From assembly GCF_000378225.1 (NCBI RefSeq), contig NZ_KB905143.1:124001-188000 (forward strand): a stretch of 64,000 bases of DNA, given 5' to 3'. The DNA comes from Methylophilus methylotrophus DSM 46235 = ATCC 53528. GTDB taxonomy: Bacteria; Pseudomonadota; Gammaproteobacteria; Burkholderiales; Methylophilaceae. Position 1 is the stretch's first letter; every line of letters starts with the position of its first letter. Below, piece after piece: positions 55,481-64,000 of the stretch. The notes beneath the pieces are model-generated. The model was given only the letters and a program-made list of their open reading frames with translations, was not told the DNA's origin and did no database searches. Both the position numbers and the translations under genes were made by a program.

Positions 55481-55930
55481 TTTATCAGACTGTTTGCGCT
55501 CCAGAAAATAATCTAGCGAGACCTTGCCTGCCCCACAAATCGCCAGCCAGGTGAACACGGCAAAATAGGTCGCTTCTTCAAATCCCAGCAAGGTTTCCAG
55601 CGAATCAATATCCGCCAGCTTGGCGGAAATAATGGCCACCACCATGACCACGGCCAGGCCGCCTCCGAGCACTCTGGTCATCAGCCCCAGTATCAGGCCC
55701 AGCCCGCCCAAAAACTCCCAGCCTGCCACAAAAGGCGTCAACAATTCCGGGAATGGAATACCCCAGCTTTTGAAGTTTTCTATGATGGCTGGTAAGTTAT
55801 CGAGCTTGGCCCAACCGGTCAGCATAAATGTATAGCCAACCACGATACGCGCGACCAGCGGGCCAGCCCATTCAAAATGGGCGGCGATGCGTTTAGGCCA
55901 ACAGATCAACAGGTTCAGTAATGCGTTCAT
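55478..55930 (-). CDS. DoxX-family membrane protein of the bufferin operon
   Basis: The 150-residue protein has four hydrophobic segments and the DoxX pattern (VARIVVGYTFMLTGWAKL, then FPELLTPFVAGWEFLGGLGLILG). In bufferin and gold-induced gig operons the last gene is a DoxX protein (GigT), thought to support redox or electron needs of the modification enzyme or export. GGGGAAAT precedes the ATG at 55930. It follows the fused bufBC gene by 26 bases. Confidence 0.88.
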   Translation of the reverse strand: MNALLNLLICWPKRIAAHFEWAGPLVARIVVGYTFMLTGWAKLDNLPAIIENFKSWGIPFPELLTPFVAGWEFLGGLGLILGLMTRVLGGGLAVVMVVAIISAKLADIDSLETLLGFEEATYFAVFTWLAICGAGKVSLDYFLERKQSDK

Positions 55931-55956
55931 TGGTATTTCCCCTTCAGTGTGTATGT

Positions 55957-57606
55957 TTACGTGTATTGATGCGATGCGAGCAAGCCGTTGCGCATCCATT
56001 TTGAAAAATATTCCGTGATCTTGTATTTCGCGTCTTCCTCAACGTCAGCCAAGGTCTCGCCTATGTTTGCGCCGCTAAATAGTTTGCTGAGCAAGCCAAA
56101 TTCCTGTGCCTCCAGCTCCATGCGCCACACTACATCCTCATGTCTGAAGACAGCCAGGTAAACGGCCTCATGCAGTGGCTCATGAGGCGTTTGGTCATCC
56201 ATCACGGACTGGTAATAGGCATTCACCTGCTGATCAAATTGCATCAAGGCCAGGGCCTGGCGTGGATACAGTGTCAGGTCTAACAATGTCTCGGCTGTCA
56301 GCCCATGGATATCTGCTTCATCCAGTGGCTGGGTTTCGGTAGGGTCTGTCATTTGCGCCACCGTGGTTTCCAGCTGGCACATGGCATGCGCAAAAGCATC
56401 GTCAGGCAAGGTCTGTTGAATAAAGGCTGGCAGTTTGAGTGCAAAACGGCCAATATTAAAGTGGTCCGGTAACACCTCTTCCACAAACGCCCAAATCAGG
56501 TCCGAGAATATTTTGTCGGTCAGGTAATGCCGCAATACCGGATAATCTTCAGCCACCGCATCATACAAACGGTAGCGGTAAGCGTTGGCGTAGACCGCTA
56601 ACTGCTCGTGTGGCGCAAATGCGTTTTTGGCCCGTATCCACTGCACAGGCACGCTATCAAAACGGTCACCCAGCATCACCGCCTGTTGCATATGGGTTTG
56701 TGCCTTTAAGAGCGGCACGCTTTCTTCAGCCGCAACGACGCTTTCATCATGCGCAATCTGCGGCAAGGTAAATTCGGTGGCATGCCTGGAGGCTTCCCTG
56801 GCCTTATCCAGCTCTGCGGATAACACCGGAAATTCTGGGATACGGTCATCCCATTCAATCATGGTATTGGGCACACGCCCGGCCCTATGCACCACATATT
56901 TGTAGAGGTTCCACACCTCATCAATCACATGGTCATCATGAGTATCCACAATATGGTTGCCTTTATGGCTATGCCCGGAAAGATGTACCTGTATGACGCG
57001 GTCCAAAGGCAGGGCATCCAGGTAGCTTTGCGGGTCCAGCCGGTGGTTAAAGCAGGTGACATACACATTGTTCACATCCAGTAGCAAATGGCAGTCAGCC
57101 TCATTAGCCATGGCTGCAATAAACTCTGCTTCCGGCATCGTAGAGTGCTTGAACTCCAGATAAGTCGAAGGATTTTCCAGCGCAATCCTGCACCCCAGCC
57201 GATCCTGCACCTGCTGGATACGGTGGACAATATGCTTGAGCGATTCTTCGGTATAAGGCAGCGGCAACAAATCATGCGTATTTTTATGCGCCACACCGGT
57301 CCAGCACAGGTGGTCGGAAACCCATGCAGGATTCACCCAGTCCATCAGCGCTTTCAGTTTTTTAAGATAGTCAGAATTCAACGGGTCTACGCTGCCTATC
57401 GACAGGGACACCCCGTGCATGACGACCGGGTACTGTTCTTGGATACGCGCCAGATTGCGTTTGGGCTTGCCGTCGGTATCCATAAAGTTTTCGGAAATCA
57501 CTTCAAACCAGTCAACCTTGGGTTGATGCTCAAAAATATAAGGGTAGTGCTGAGGTCTGAGCCCGAGTCCGAAACCGAGAGATAAATGATCTAAATCTAA
57601 GCCCAT
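55957..57606 (-). CDS. Fused MNIO enzyme and partner (BufB-BufC; DUF692-DUF2063)
   Basis: The 549-residue protein fuses two normally separate proteins. Residues 1-280 are DUF692, a TIM-barrel multinuclear non-heme iron oxidase. Its candidate ligands are in [32 protein letters not shown] and VHLSGHS. Residues about 300-549 are DUF2063 ([30 protein letters not shown]), the peptide-binding partner. Known MNIOs convert precursor cysteines to thiooxazole-type groups that bind copper. AAAGGAA lies before the ATG. The upstream gene encodes the precursor. Confidence 0.92.
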   Translation of the reverse strand: MGLDLDHLSLGFGLGLRPQHYPYIFEHQPKVDWFEVISENFMDTDGKPKRNLARIQEQYPVVMHGVSLSIGSVDPLNSDYLKKLKALMDWVNPAWVSDHLCWTGVAHKNTHDLLPLPYTEESLKHIVHRIQQVQDRLGCRIALENPSTYLEFKHSTMPEAEFIAAMANEADCHLLLDVNNVYVTCFNHRLDPQSYLDALPLDRVIQVHLSGHSHKGNHIVDTHDDHVIDEVWNLYKYVVHRAGRVPNTMIEWDDRIPEFPVLSAELDKAREASRHATEFTLPQIAHDESVVAAEESVPLLKAQTHMQQAVMLGDRFDSVPVQWIRAKNAFAPHEQLAVYANAYRYRLYDAVAEDYPVLRHYLTDKIFSDLIWAFVEEVLPDHFNIGRFALKLPAFIQQTLPDDAFAHAMCQLETTVAQMTDPTETQPLDEADIHGLTAETLLDLTLYPRQALALMQFDQQVNAYYQSVMDDQTPHEPLHEAVYLAVFRHEDVVWRMELEAQEFGLLSKLFSGANIGETLADVEEDAKYKITEYFSKWMRNGLLASHQYT

Positions 57607-57621
57607 TTAAAAATTCCTTTC

Positions 57622-57645
57622 AAAAAAGCAGGGTGACTACCCTGC
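57622..57645 (-). terminator. Intercistronic terminator-like hairpin between bufA and bufBC
   Basis: On the minus strand GCAGGGT pairs with ACCCTGC around AGTC, followed at once by TTTTTT. It sits between the precursor stop and the enzyme start. Partial termination here would give more precursor than enzyme transcript. Confidence 0.8.
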
Positions 57646-57676
57646 CTTTTTGAATCTGGTTGAGATAATTTCTAAA

Positions 57677-57946
57677 TTACTTGCTACCGTCAGTGGCGCA
57701 TGAACCCTTGCCCTTACACGCGTTTTTGCCATCGCCACCCTGGCCTTTGCAGGCGTTTTTACCTTTACATGCATGCTTCTCTTTGCCATCTGCCGTTTTG
57801 CAATTGGCTTTTTCCATCTTGGTATCGTCTTTGCCGTGACAGCCAGACTTGCTCTCTTCGCCTGCGAATGCCGGGGTGGCAGTCATCACGTTGGCGGTAA
57901 ACAGGCCCAAAAGTGCTGCAGCAGCTAATTTGTTAGTCGTTTTCAT
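57677..57946 (-). CDS. Bufferin-like Cys-rich exported RiPP precursor (BufA/GigP type)
   Basis: The 89-residue product has a Sec signal peptide (cleavage near residue 28, TPAFA-GEES). The 61-residue mature part has six cysteines at 36, 49, 60, 66, 77 and 83 and is very rich in Lys and Gly. KNACKG occurs twice (63-68 and 74-79), giving two C-x5-C pairs. It is the first gene before a fused MNIO enzyme, the layout of bufferin precursors, which bind copper after cysteine modification in the periplasm. TTAGGAG precedes the ATG at 57946. Confidence 0.88.
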   Translation of the reverse strand: MKTTNKLAAAALLGLFTANVMTATPAFAGEESKSGCHGKDDTKMEKANCKTADGKEKHACKGKNACKGQGGDGKNACKGKGSCATDGSK

Positions 57947-57970
57947 CACATCTCCTAAAAGTAACAAATC

Positions 57971-57998
57971 AAAAAAATGAACCAGTCCATGAGGACTG
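57971..57998 (-). promoter_or_regulatory. Possible attenuator hairpin in the bufA leader
   Basis: On the minus strand CAGTCC pairs with GGACTG around TCAT, and seven T residues follow five bases later. It lies about 25-50 bases before the bufA start codon. The stem is only six base pairs, so termination strength is uncertain. Confidence 0.35.
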
Positions 57999-58243
57999 CC
58001 ACCTTTAGTCTGAGGAGATAGAAATTACTTACATGTATTTTTCAAACAGGTTGAAAATTTTTATAAACGGCTTTTCCACAACACCGGAGATCTATGAACA
58101 GATAGAAAAATTGAAACATCTGCAACAGGGATGGTCACTTTATTTAGGATTGGTCCATGCTTCAAGTTAGACTATGGACCTCTAGTAATTAGCGGATTGA
58201 TGCTGACGCTAACCCAACATGAATCAATGAAAGCAATCCAAGC

Positions 58244-59560
58244 ATGCTGAAAAAGCTCAGGAGAATCGCCTTATCCATCAAGATGACTGACCTCCATGCC
58301 TGGCTGGGCAGGTTTATCATCTGGTCCGCAGCGGCCATTACCGGGCTGGTGATTGTATTATTTGCGCGTGCCACAGAGCAGGCGATTGCCTGGTTTTATG
58401 GGATGCAATCCGCGTTCTGGTGGCTGCCTATCCTGATCATGCCCATCGTGGGCATCTTTATCGTCTGGGTGACCCGCACCTGGCTGGCCGGTGCCGCCGG
58501 TAGCGGTATCCCGCAAACCATTGCCGCCTTAAAATACGAAGAACACCAGTCCATCAGCCATTTGGTGTCGATTAAAATCGCCGTCACCAAAATGCTGTTT
58601 GTCACACTAGGGCTGGCCGCCGGATTCTCTGCAGGCAGGGAGGGCCCCTCGGTGCAGGTTGGCGCAAGCATCATGCATGGTTTCCGCAGATATTTCCCGG
58701 CTCACTTTCATGTAGATCCCAGACACCTGATTCTGGCGGGCGGCGCAGCAGGTATTTCAGCGGCATTTAACACCCCCCTGGCAGGGATTGTGTTTGCGAT
58801 TGAGGAACTGAGCCGCAAGTTTGAACAAAAAACCAATGGCGTCATGATCACCGCCATTGTCTTGTCCGGCCTGGTTTCCATTTCATTACAAGGCAATTAC
58901 ACCTATTTCGGCAGCCTGAATGTCGGCGCCATCCACACCGAGATCCTGTTGCCCGTGCTCATCTGCGGGCTGGTTTGCGGCATGTCTGGCGGCATCTTCA
59001 GCCGGACGCTTATCGAATTCTCTGAAAACCTGCCTGGCAGAATCACGGCATTCCGCACCCGCCACCCCCTTTACTGGACAGGCTTTTGCGCATTACTCGT
59101 GGCAGGCCTGGGGATTGTCAGCCACGGTGCCGCTAACGGCTCGGGCTACTCAATGACCAAAGCCATGCTAGATGGCACCCTCAATGAAACCTGGTACTAC
59201 CCTATCGTCAAATACCTCTCCACCATTTTCACTTATTTGAGTGGCATTCCGGGCGGCATCTTTGCCCCGGCATTGTCGATAGGCGCAGGCATCGGTTACG
59301 ACCTGTCGACCATCTTTCACTACCACGATATCGCCATTGCATTCAGTGCCTTATGCATGGCGGGTTTTCTGGCAGGCGTCACCCAAGCACCCATTACCTC
59401 CTTTATTATTGTCATGGAAATGATAGACGGCCATGAAATGGTCATCAGCCTGATGGCCGTTTCACTCATTGCCACTGTCACCTCCAGAATCTTCAGCCGC
59501 CCGCTCTACTCGGTACTGGCTGGCCAGTTTAGCCCAGGCAGCCACACGCCAAAACAGTGA
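58244..59560 (+). CDS. ClC-family chloride channel/transporter
   Basis: The 438 residues carry the ClC selectivity motifs GSGIPQ (about residue 87), GREGPSVQ (about 129, with the gating Glu) and GGIFAPAL (about 344). A second Glu in FAIEEL at the proton-glutamate position suggests a Cl-/H+ exchanger rather than a pure channel. There are no CBS domains. The start has no strong Shine-Dalgarno; an alternative ATG is 13 codons further in. Confidence 0.92.
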   Translation: MLKKLRRIALSIKMTDLHAWLGRFIIWSAAAITGLVIVLFARATEQAIAWFYGMQSAFWWLPILIMPIVGIFIVWVTRTWLAGAAGSGIPQTIAALKYEEHQSISHLVSIKIAVTKMLFVTLGLAAGFSAGREGPSVQVGASIMHGFRRYFPAHFHVDPRHLILAGGAAGISAAFNTPLAGIVFAIEELSRKFEQKTNGVMITAIVLSGLVSISLQGNYTYFGSLNVGAIHTEILLPVLICGLVCGMSGGIFSRTLIEFSENLPGRITAFRTRHPLYWTGFCALLVAGLGIVSHGAANGSGYSMTKAMLDGTLNETWYYPIVKYLSTIFTYLSGIPGGIFAPALSIGAGIGYDLSTIFHYHDIAIAFSALCMAGFLAGVTQAPITSFIIVMEMIDGHEMVISLMAVSLIATVTSRIFSRPLYSVLAGQFSPGSHTPKQ

Positions 59561-59582
59561 CCATCCCCAAGGAGACCGCATC

Positions 59583-59819
59583 ATGGAAGCTTCACTACAC
59601 ACCCTCAATAACCTGTTTGCACAACTCGGTTTGCCGAATAGCGATGCAGAGATCGACGCATTTATACAAACACATAGCCATCTGGCTGGCTATATTTCAC
59701 TCGCTGAAGCACCCTACTGGACACCCGTCCAAGCCGCATTTCTGCGTGAAGAGATTTTAAAAGATGCAGACTGGGCGGAAGTGATAGATCAGTTGAATGC
59801 CAGGCTGCACAAGAAGTAA
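59583..59819 (+). CDS. DUF2789-family small protein
   Basis: The 78-residue helical protein (LHTLNNLFAQLGLPNSDAEIDAFI, then WTPVQAAFLREEILKDADWAEVIDQLN) matches DUF2789, which has no known function. CAAGGAGA precedes the ATG at 59583. It follows the ClC gene by 22 bases and precedes the unknown 284-residue gene by 17, suggesting a three-gene operon. Confidence 0.85.
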   Translation: MEASLHTLNNLFAQLGLPNSDAEIDAFIQTHSHLAGYISLAEAPYWTPVQAAFLREEILKDADWAEVIDQLNARLHKK

Positions 59820-59836
59820 ACAGGGCATGAGATTTT

Positions 59837-60691
59837 ATGAGTGACGATTTCAACCTGCCGCCTGGCTACAATACAGTGCGGCTGCAAGACCTCAGCGTGG
59901 CCGAACAAACCCGGCTGCTACCGCAAGTGTTTGCACTCGCTAAGGAGCAATACCCTGAGTGGCCCACCGAGCAAGTGAAGAACTGGCTTGCTGCCCTGGC
60001 CAGTGGCAATGACAACGGCACCAAAATGGCTGTTTCAGTAGTGTTGGATGCACAAGCTGATGCAGCGGCCGCCAGCGCGATGGAGTTATATCGCAATGGC
60101 ACGGCCATGATCAACTATAGTCTTGCCCAGAAAACGACAGCGCATGGCGCTGCCCTCATTTACGCGGCCACCAAAGATATGGCAGCAGGCATCAAAGCGT
60201 TGCAAGCCCGGGGTGAAACTATCCACTTTGTCGGCAAAGAGCACCATTTAAAAAGCCTGCGCGCCATCGCCGGTTATTACGCGGTCGGCCAGGTACCAAT
60301 TGATGGCCCGACCTCACTACTCACCGCCAAAGTGAAATATTACGAAGTCGCCTATGGTGACCCGAAAGAAGTTGAAAACCAGGCCAGGATAGATCATGCC
60401 TATAGCCTGGCGGACCCGAAAGCTGGCTACAGCCAAGAAGAGGATGTACACCTCTGGCTGCTAGGCGACTTTATACCCAGCGATCCTGCCAAACCTCTGG
60501 CCGAATCCCTCAGGGCACTGGCAGAAACCTACGCCCTGGAGCACAGCATTTTCCGAGAAAAAGATATCCGTTTAGACCCCGGCTATCTGTCACTCCACCA
60601 GCTGGCTGACCATTTGCCAGCGACGGCCACCTACCAACAAGCGGTACAAGCCTCGGCACGTGGTGCCGCGCAATGGATGGGTATGGCTTGA
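59837..60691 (+). CDS. Unknown soluble protein following DUF2789
   Basis: I do not recognise this 284-residue protein. It has no leader or membrane segment and is Ala-rich. A block AMINYSLAQKTTAHGAALIYAATKDMAAGIKAL (about 90-122) is followed by GETIHFVGKEHHLKSLRAIAGYYAVGQVPIDGPTSL. The pattern is alpha/beta. Neighbours (ClC, DUF2789) give no pathway. No Shine-Dalgarno is obvious before the ATG, so it may be coupled to DUF2789. Confidence 0.7.
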   Translation: MSDDFNLPPGYNTVRLQDLSVAEQTRLLPQVFALAKEQYPEWPTEQVKNWLAALASGNDNGTKMAVSVVLDAQADAAAASAMELYRNGTAMINYSLAQKTTAHGAALIYAATKDMAAGIKALQARGETIHFVGKEHHLKSLRAIAGYYAVGQVPIDGPTSLLTAKVKYYEVAYGDPKEVENQARIDHAYSLADPKAGYSQEEDVHLWLLGDFIPSDPAKPLAESLRALAETYALEHSIFREKDIRLDPGYLSLHQLADHLPATATYQQAVQASARGAAQWMGMA

Positions 60692-60957
60692 GTAGACCTG
60701 CAGCGGCGACAAAAAACGGATGCGCTGTTAGCTAAACAGCGTTGTCTGGTGCGCTGATTCTGACATGGTTTTCAGTGTCTTCCTGATAAACACCACTTGC
60801 CCGCCATATTAATCTACCGCTACAGGTTGATTGTTTGATGAATTAATTTCGGAAATTAGGTTCAATGTGCCGGAGGTCTGAAGGAAATCATGATGCTACC
60901 AATCAACCTTTTCAAGCGCGTATTCCAGTGACGTTCATTCACTGGCTATCAACCTAG

Positions 60958-62250
60958 ATGACTTCTCCCTTGTGGTTTTTACTCATAGGACTGTTAATGT
61001 TAACCAGGGGGTTAAGCCAAACCTGCTTGCAGAAGCTGCCTTTTACCCCGGCCATTGTGTATCTCGTCATTGGCTTTCTTCTCGGGCCATCTTTTTTCAA
61101 TTTCTTTTATTTTGACCCTATCAAGCAAGCCCCCCTCCTGGAAAAGCTGACCGAGATCGCAGTCCTCATCTCGCTGTTTTCAGCCGGGGTTAAAATGCCC
61201 GTCCCGTTTAAACTCACACAGTGGCAATTACCGCTCAGGCTGGCCTCTCTCTCCATGATGTTCACCATTGCACTGATCACCGTATTCGCTGTGTTTATAC
61301 TCGAGCTGCCATTAGGCGCAGGCGTACTGCTCGGAGCCTTGCTGGCACCCACCGACCCTGTGCTGGCGACGGATGCTCAGTCCCGCTACCCGGGAGACAA
61401 AGATCAACTCAGGTTCACGCTCACGTGCGAAGCCGGGATGAATGATGGCACTGCGTTTCCCTTTATCATGCTCGGCCTCGGCTTGCTCGGCCTGCACGAC
61501 TTGGGTACCGCCGGTGGCCAATGGCTGATGAAAGAGATCATCTGGGCCACCGCTATCGCCGTTATCATCGGCATCGCCGGAGGTATTGCCGTCGGTAAAA
61601 TGGTCTGGGAGCTGAGAGGCCAGCGAACCAGGCAAGACGTGCTGGACGATTTAGTCGGTTTGGGATTAATCGCCATTGTGTATGGCTTTAGCCTGTTATT
61701 AAATGGCTGGGGATTTTTAGCGGTATTCTTTGCCGCCGTGGCGCTTAGACATACTGAGCTCAAGCTCGCAAAAGCTGCCGGGATCAAACCCGAACAACTG
61801 GGCGCCGGCGTCGAAGAGCCCGTGGTTGAAGATGCCGACACTGCGGTGCCTTCGATTGTCAGTGCAGAAGCCCTGGTATTCAAAGAGCATCTCGAAAGAC
61901 TCTCGGAACTCATGCTGGTATTGCTGGTAGGAGGCATGCTGGTGGCTGATTTCTGGAACTGGCGCACAATCAGCCTCGCTCTATTTGTCTTTGTGGTAGC
62001 ACGCCCGTTAAGCGTGTTATGCGGATTGATGCTCACCAAAACACGCTGGCCCATTCAGGCAACCCTGGCGTGGTTTGGCGTGCGTGGCATAGGCTCAATT
62101 TACTACCTCATGTATGCCATTCAGCATGGCGTACCCGAGTCCATCGCCAGAGAGCTGATTCAACTCACCTTTATTGTCATTGCGCTCTCCATCGTGGTGC
62201 ATGGTATCAGCGTCAAGCCTCTTCTTAATGGTTTATTCGATCGCAAGTGA
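60958..62250 (+). CDS. CPA1-type monovalent cation:proton antiporter
   Basis: The 430-residue membrane protein has about a dozen hydrophobic segments and CPA1 signatures: LGALLAPTDPVLATD (about 120-135) and CEAGMNDGTAFPF (about 157-169), where the acidic residue followed by Asp carries cation and proton. A hydrophilic loop (about 265-300) separates the last helices. It probably exports Na+ or K+ in exchange for protons. The 266 bases upstream show no gene. Confidence 0.9.
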   Translation: MTSPLWFLLIGLLMLTRGLSQTCLQKLPFTPAIVYLVIGFLLGPSFFNFFYFDPIKQAPLLEKLTEIAVLISLFSAGVKMPVPFKLTQWQLPLRLASLSMMFTIALITVFAVFILELPLGAGVLLGALLAPTDPVLATDAQSRYPGDKDQLRFTLTCEAGMNDGTAFPFIMLGLGLLGLHDLGTAGGQWLMKEIIWATAIAVIIGIAGGIAVGKMVWELRGQRTRQDVLDDLVGLGLIAIVYGFSLLLNGWGFLAVFFAAVALRHTELKLAKAAGIKPEQLGAGVEEPVVEDADTAVPSIVSAEALVFKEHLERLSELMLVLLVGGMLVADFWNWRTISLALFVFVVARPLSVLCGLMLTKTRWPIQATLAWFGVRGIGSIYYLMYAIQHGVPESIARELIQLTFIVIALSIVVHGISVKPLLNGLFDRK

Positions 62251-62377
62251 GGAAACAAAGTAAAGCAGCAAAATGATTAGGCTTGGTTTGTGTTACTAAA
62301 AGTCATGACATCTCTGTCAGGAGTGCATCGGCAAGCCGACGAAACTGTGCGATAAGTTTTCACGGTTTAATTGTTAA

Positions 62378-62409
62378 ATGACATAATAATTGTGACAGAA
62401 ATATGACAT
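62378..62409 (-). promoter_or_regulatory. Pho-box-like repeats upstream of the porin gene
   Basis: On the plus strand ATGACAT (62378-62384), GTGACAG (62392-62398) and ATGACAT (62403-62409) occur, the last two separated by AAAT with an 11-base period. On the minus strand this reads ATGTCAT-ATTT-CTGTCAC, close to the PhoB-box direct repeat. The orientation is opposite to the porin gene, which lowers confidence. Confidence 0.4.
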
Positions 62410-62450
62410 TTTAAACTTTCATTTAACACTTCAACATGACCGGTGACGAC

Positions 62451-63959
62451 ATGAACAACCTCCCACGTTTAACGTGCTATTTAATATTCGCTGCATTTTT
62501 CAACCCTTCAGCGAACGCGCTGGATTTATATGTAGATAATGACACACAGCAAATTTATGCCGCCCCCGGTCATAACCGGACCAGATTAGGAACGTTTGAA
62601 AAAAAAGAAGAGATTGAAAAATTACGGGCCAGCTTAAAAGCTGAAATCGAAAAAGAGCTGCAATTAAAAGAAAAACACCCTAGCAATAACGCCTTGACAG
62701 AAAACCAAGCGGTGGCTTCTGTGCAGAATATTCTCACAGAAGAAGAAATGGCAAAAAATAGAACTGCGCCACCCAAAAACAAAGCAAACACCCCCGCTAC
62801 CACCAGTTATGGCAAAAATGGTTTCGAATTCAGAACCGACAACGACAAGTTTTCGCTGGCGATTCAAAACCGGCTGCAGGCGCGCTATGCAGAACCGTTT
62901 GACAGTGACCCCCGCACCCTCGCTGACGTACAGAGAGATGAAAGCTCTTTCATGATTCGTCGCGCACGCACCAAACTCAATGGTCACGCTTATTCCCCCT
63001 GGCTCAAATATTATCTGCAATATGACTGGTCGCAACCTGTATTACGTGATGCCAATTTAACCTATGATAAGTACAAATGGGCGCAGGTGCGGGTGGGGCG
63101 AGGCAAAGTGAGCTATAACAATGAGCGTGTCACTTCCTCAGGCAGCCAGCAATTTGTGAACCGTTCCATCGTCAACGACATCTTCACGGTTGATCGCCAG
63201 CAGGGCATAGAGGTGAAGGGTAACCTTTTTCCTGGTCAGTGGTACGACTTCACTTATTATGCGGGTGTATTTACCGGCCTGGGAGTGGGCGAACGAAACA
63301 ACGACGATGGCAACATGATGTATTCAGGTCGTTTGCAATGGAACGCACTGGGAGGGGAAATGAGGTTCAGCCAGTCCGATGTGGAATATCATGAACACCC
63401 GGCATTGAATATCTCGATCGCGGCAAACACTAACCGTAGTAAATGTACTGCCTTTGAAACCGATAGCCGCAGTTGCAGAAGACTGACGGATTTAAACGCT
63501 GCAGGTGGGGCGCGTTATAGAGATCCTGCCACCTCCGGCGCGGCAGGCGCCCAAAATGGGCAATATGAAATACAGCAGATGATGGAAGAAGTCCATTTTA
63601 AATGGAAAGGGTTTTCATTGTTACATGAGTTGCATGCCAAAGAGATCAAAGACACATTAAATAACGATGCACGCACCAAGTTACTGGGCGGGTTTGTGCA
63701 GGCAGGATACTTCCCGCACGCTTTTCTGGACTTCATCCCGACCGGCATCGAATTTGCAGGCCGTTATGCAGTGGTGGATATGGACACCAGCCGTGACAAT
63801 GACAAACAGACTGAATTCAGTGCTGTGATCAATTACTTTTTAGAAGGCCACTTCAACAAACTGAGTCTGCAATTTAGCCGCCTGAGTGTAGAGGATCCGG
63901 TCAGGTTGCAAAAAGATGCCGAAAACAGGATGTGGGCACAGTGGGATTTTTCTTTTTAA
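62451..63959 (+). CDS. OprO/OprP-like outer-membrane porin
   Basis: The 502-residue protein has a signal peptide (cleavage near PSANA-LDLYV), a coiled-coil-like charged stretch (about residues 40-85), and a C-terminal barrel with motifs such as SSFMIRRARTKLNGHAY and a terminal Phe (WAQWDFSF). The RRAR motif and barrel layout match phosphate- or pyrophosphate-selective O/P porins. I chose the ATG at 62451, preceded by GGTGA, over one at 62436. Pho-box-like repeats lie 40 bases upstream. Confidence 0.85.
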   Translation: MNNLPRLTCYLIFAAFFNPSANALDLYVDNDTQQIYAAPGHNRTRLGTFEKKEEIEKLRASLKAEIEKELQLKEKHPSNNALTENQAVASVQNILTEEEMAKNRTAPPKNKANTPATTSYGKNGFEFRTDNDKFSLAIQNRLQARYAEPFDSDPRTLADVQRDESSFMIRRARTKLNGHAYSPWLKYYLQYDWSQPVLRDANLTYDKYKWAQVRVGRGKVSYNNERVTSSGSQQFVNRSIVNDIFTVDRQQGIEVKGNLFPGQWYDFTYYAGVFTGLGVGERNNDDGNMMYSGRLQWNALGGEMRFSQSDVEYHEHPALNISIAANTNRSKCTAFETDSRSCRRLTDLNAAGGARYRDPATSGAAGAQNGQYEIQQMMEEVHFKWKGFSLLHELHAKEIKDTLNNDARTKLLGGFVQAGYFPHAFLDFIPTGIEFAGRYAVVDMDTSRDNDKQTEFSAVINYFLEGHFNKLSLQFSRLSVEDPVRLQKDAENRMWAQWDFSF

Positions 63960-64000
63960 TGCTTAAGCTATGAGTGCATGCTAATAACGATTATAAGCAT

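Noticed and set aside
60720-60760. Hairpin CGCTGTT / AACAGCG after the 284-residue gene as a terminator
   Set aside because: The stem is short and no T-run follows, so I did not call it.
61404-62054. A 216-codon minus-strand frame inside the cation antiporter gene
   Set aside because: It is a shadow of the antiporter, Ser/Pro/Thr-rich with no recognisable domain or start signal.

Overview
The window reads as chromosome of a Gram-negative proteobacterium. Outer-membrane proteins, Tat and Sec leaders, an SbmA-type transporter, sigma-54 regulation and the cobalamin gene order all fit Betaproteobacteria. A methylotroph of the Methylophilaceae type is my best guess, but that is inference from gene content and not from a search. 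Genes are densely packed on both strands. I see no rRNA, tRNA, insertion sequence, prophage or CRISPR array.

Region 1 (1-12.1 kb) is a late cobalamin (vitamin B12) pathway cluster. The first operon runs rightward with stop/start overlaps: membrane protein, cobO, cobB, bluB, btuF-like gene, cobU, DUF4198 gene and an S4-domain gene. cobQ follows on the minus strand, then cobD and the PLP enzyme cobC on the plus strand, then alpha-ribazole phosphatase, cobS and cobT on the minus strand. Together they cover adenosylation, amidation, aminopropanol-arm and nucleotide-loop assembly. The corrin-ring genes are not in the window.

Region 2 (12.3-25.9 kb) is housekeeping and sensory: a Do-type protease, an HPP-CBS membrane protein, a soluble Cache-Cache-CheW protein coupled to a PAS-GGDEF-EAL enzyme, an SbmA/BacA-like transporter, a trypsin-like protease with TPR repeats, a MipA-type outer-membrane protein and a secreted esterase. 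Region 3 (26-31.5 kb) holds a Tat-exported two-subunit molybdenum hydroxylase with its MocA- and XdhC-like maturation factors and an AraC regulator.

Region 4 (32.1-37.4 kb) is a sulfane-sulfur island. A FisR-like sigma-54 activator is divergent from a persulfide dioxygenase / SulP / DUF2892 operon that has a textbook -24/-12 promoter and upstream dyads, and two YeeE/YedE half-transporters follow. Region 5 (37.4-54.2 kb) contains small proteins, a heme-oxygenase-like diiron enzyme of unknown substrate, a PrmC-like methyltransferase, a sensory operon (PAS-PAS kinase, response regulator, REC-GGDEF-EAL), a large catalase, a bestrophin, a CaCA antiporter and another PAS-GAF-PAS-GGDEF-EAL protein. 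The kinase appears to have lost its H-box histidine through an internal deletion.

Region 6 (55.4-58 kb) is the most interesting: a bufferin / gig-type RiPP operon. It encodes a Cys-rich exported precursor (BufA), a single fused BufB-BufC protein (DUF692 MNIO enzyme joined to DUF2063) and a DoxX protein, with a terminator-like hairpin between precursor and enzyme. The window ends with a ClC channel, two small or unknown genes, a cation/proton antiporter and an OprO/P-like porin preceded by Pho-box-like repeats.
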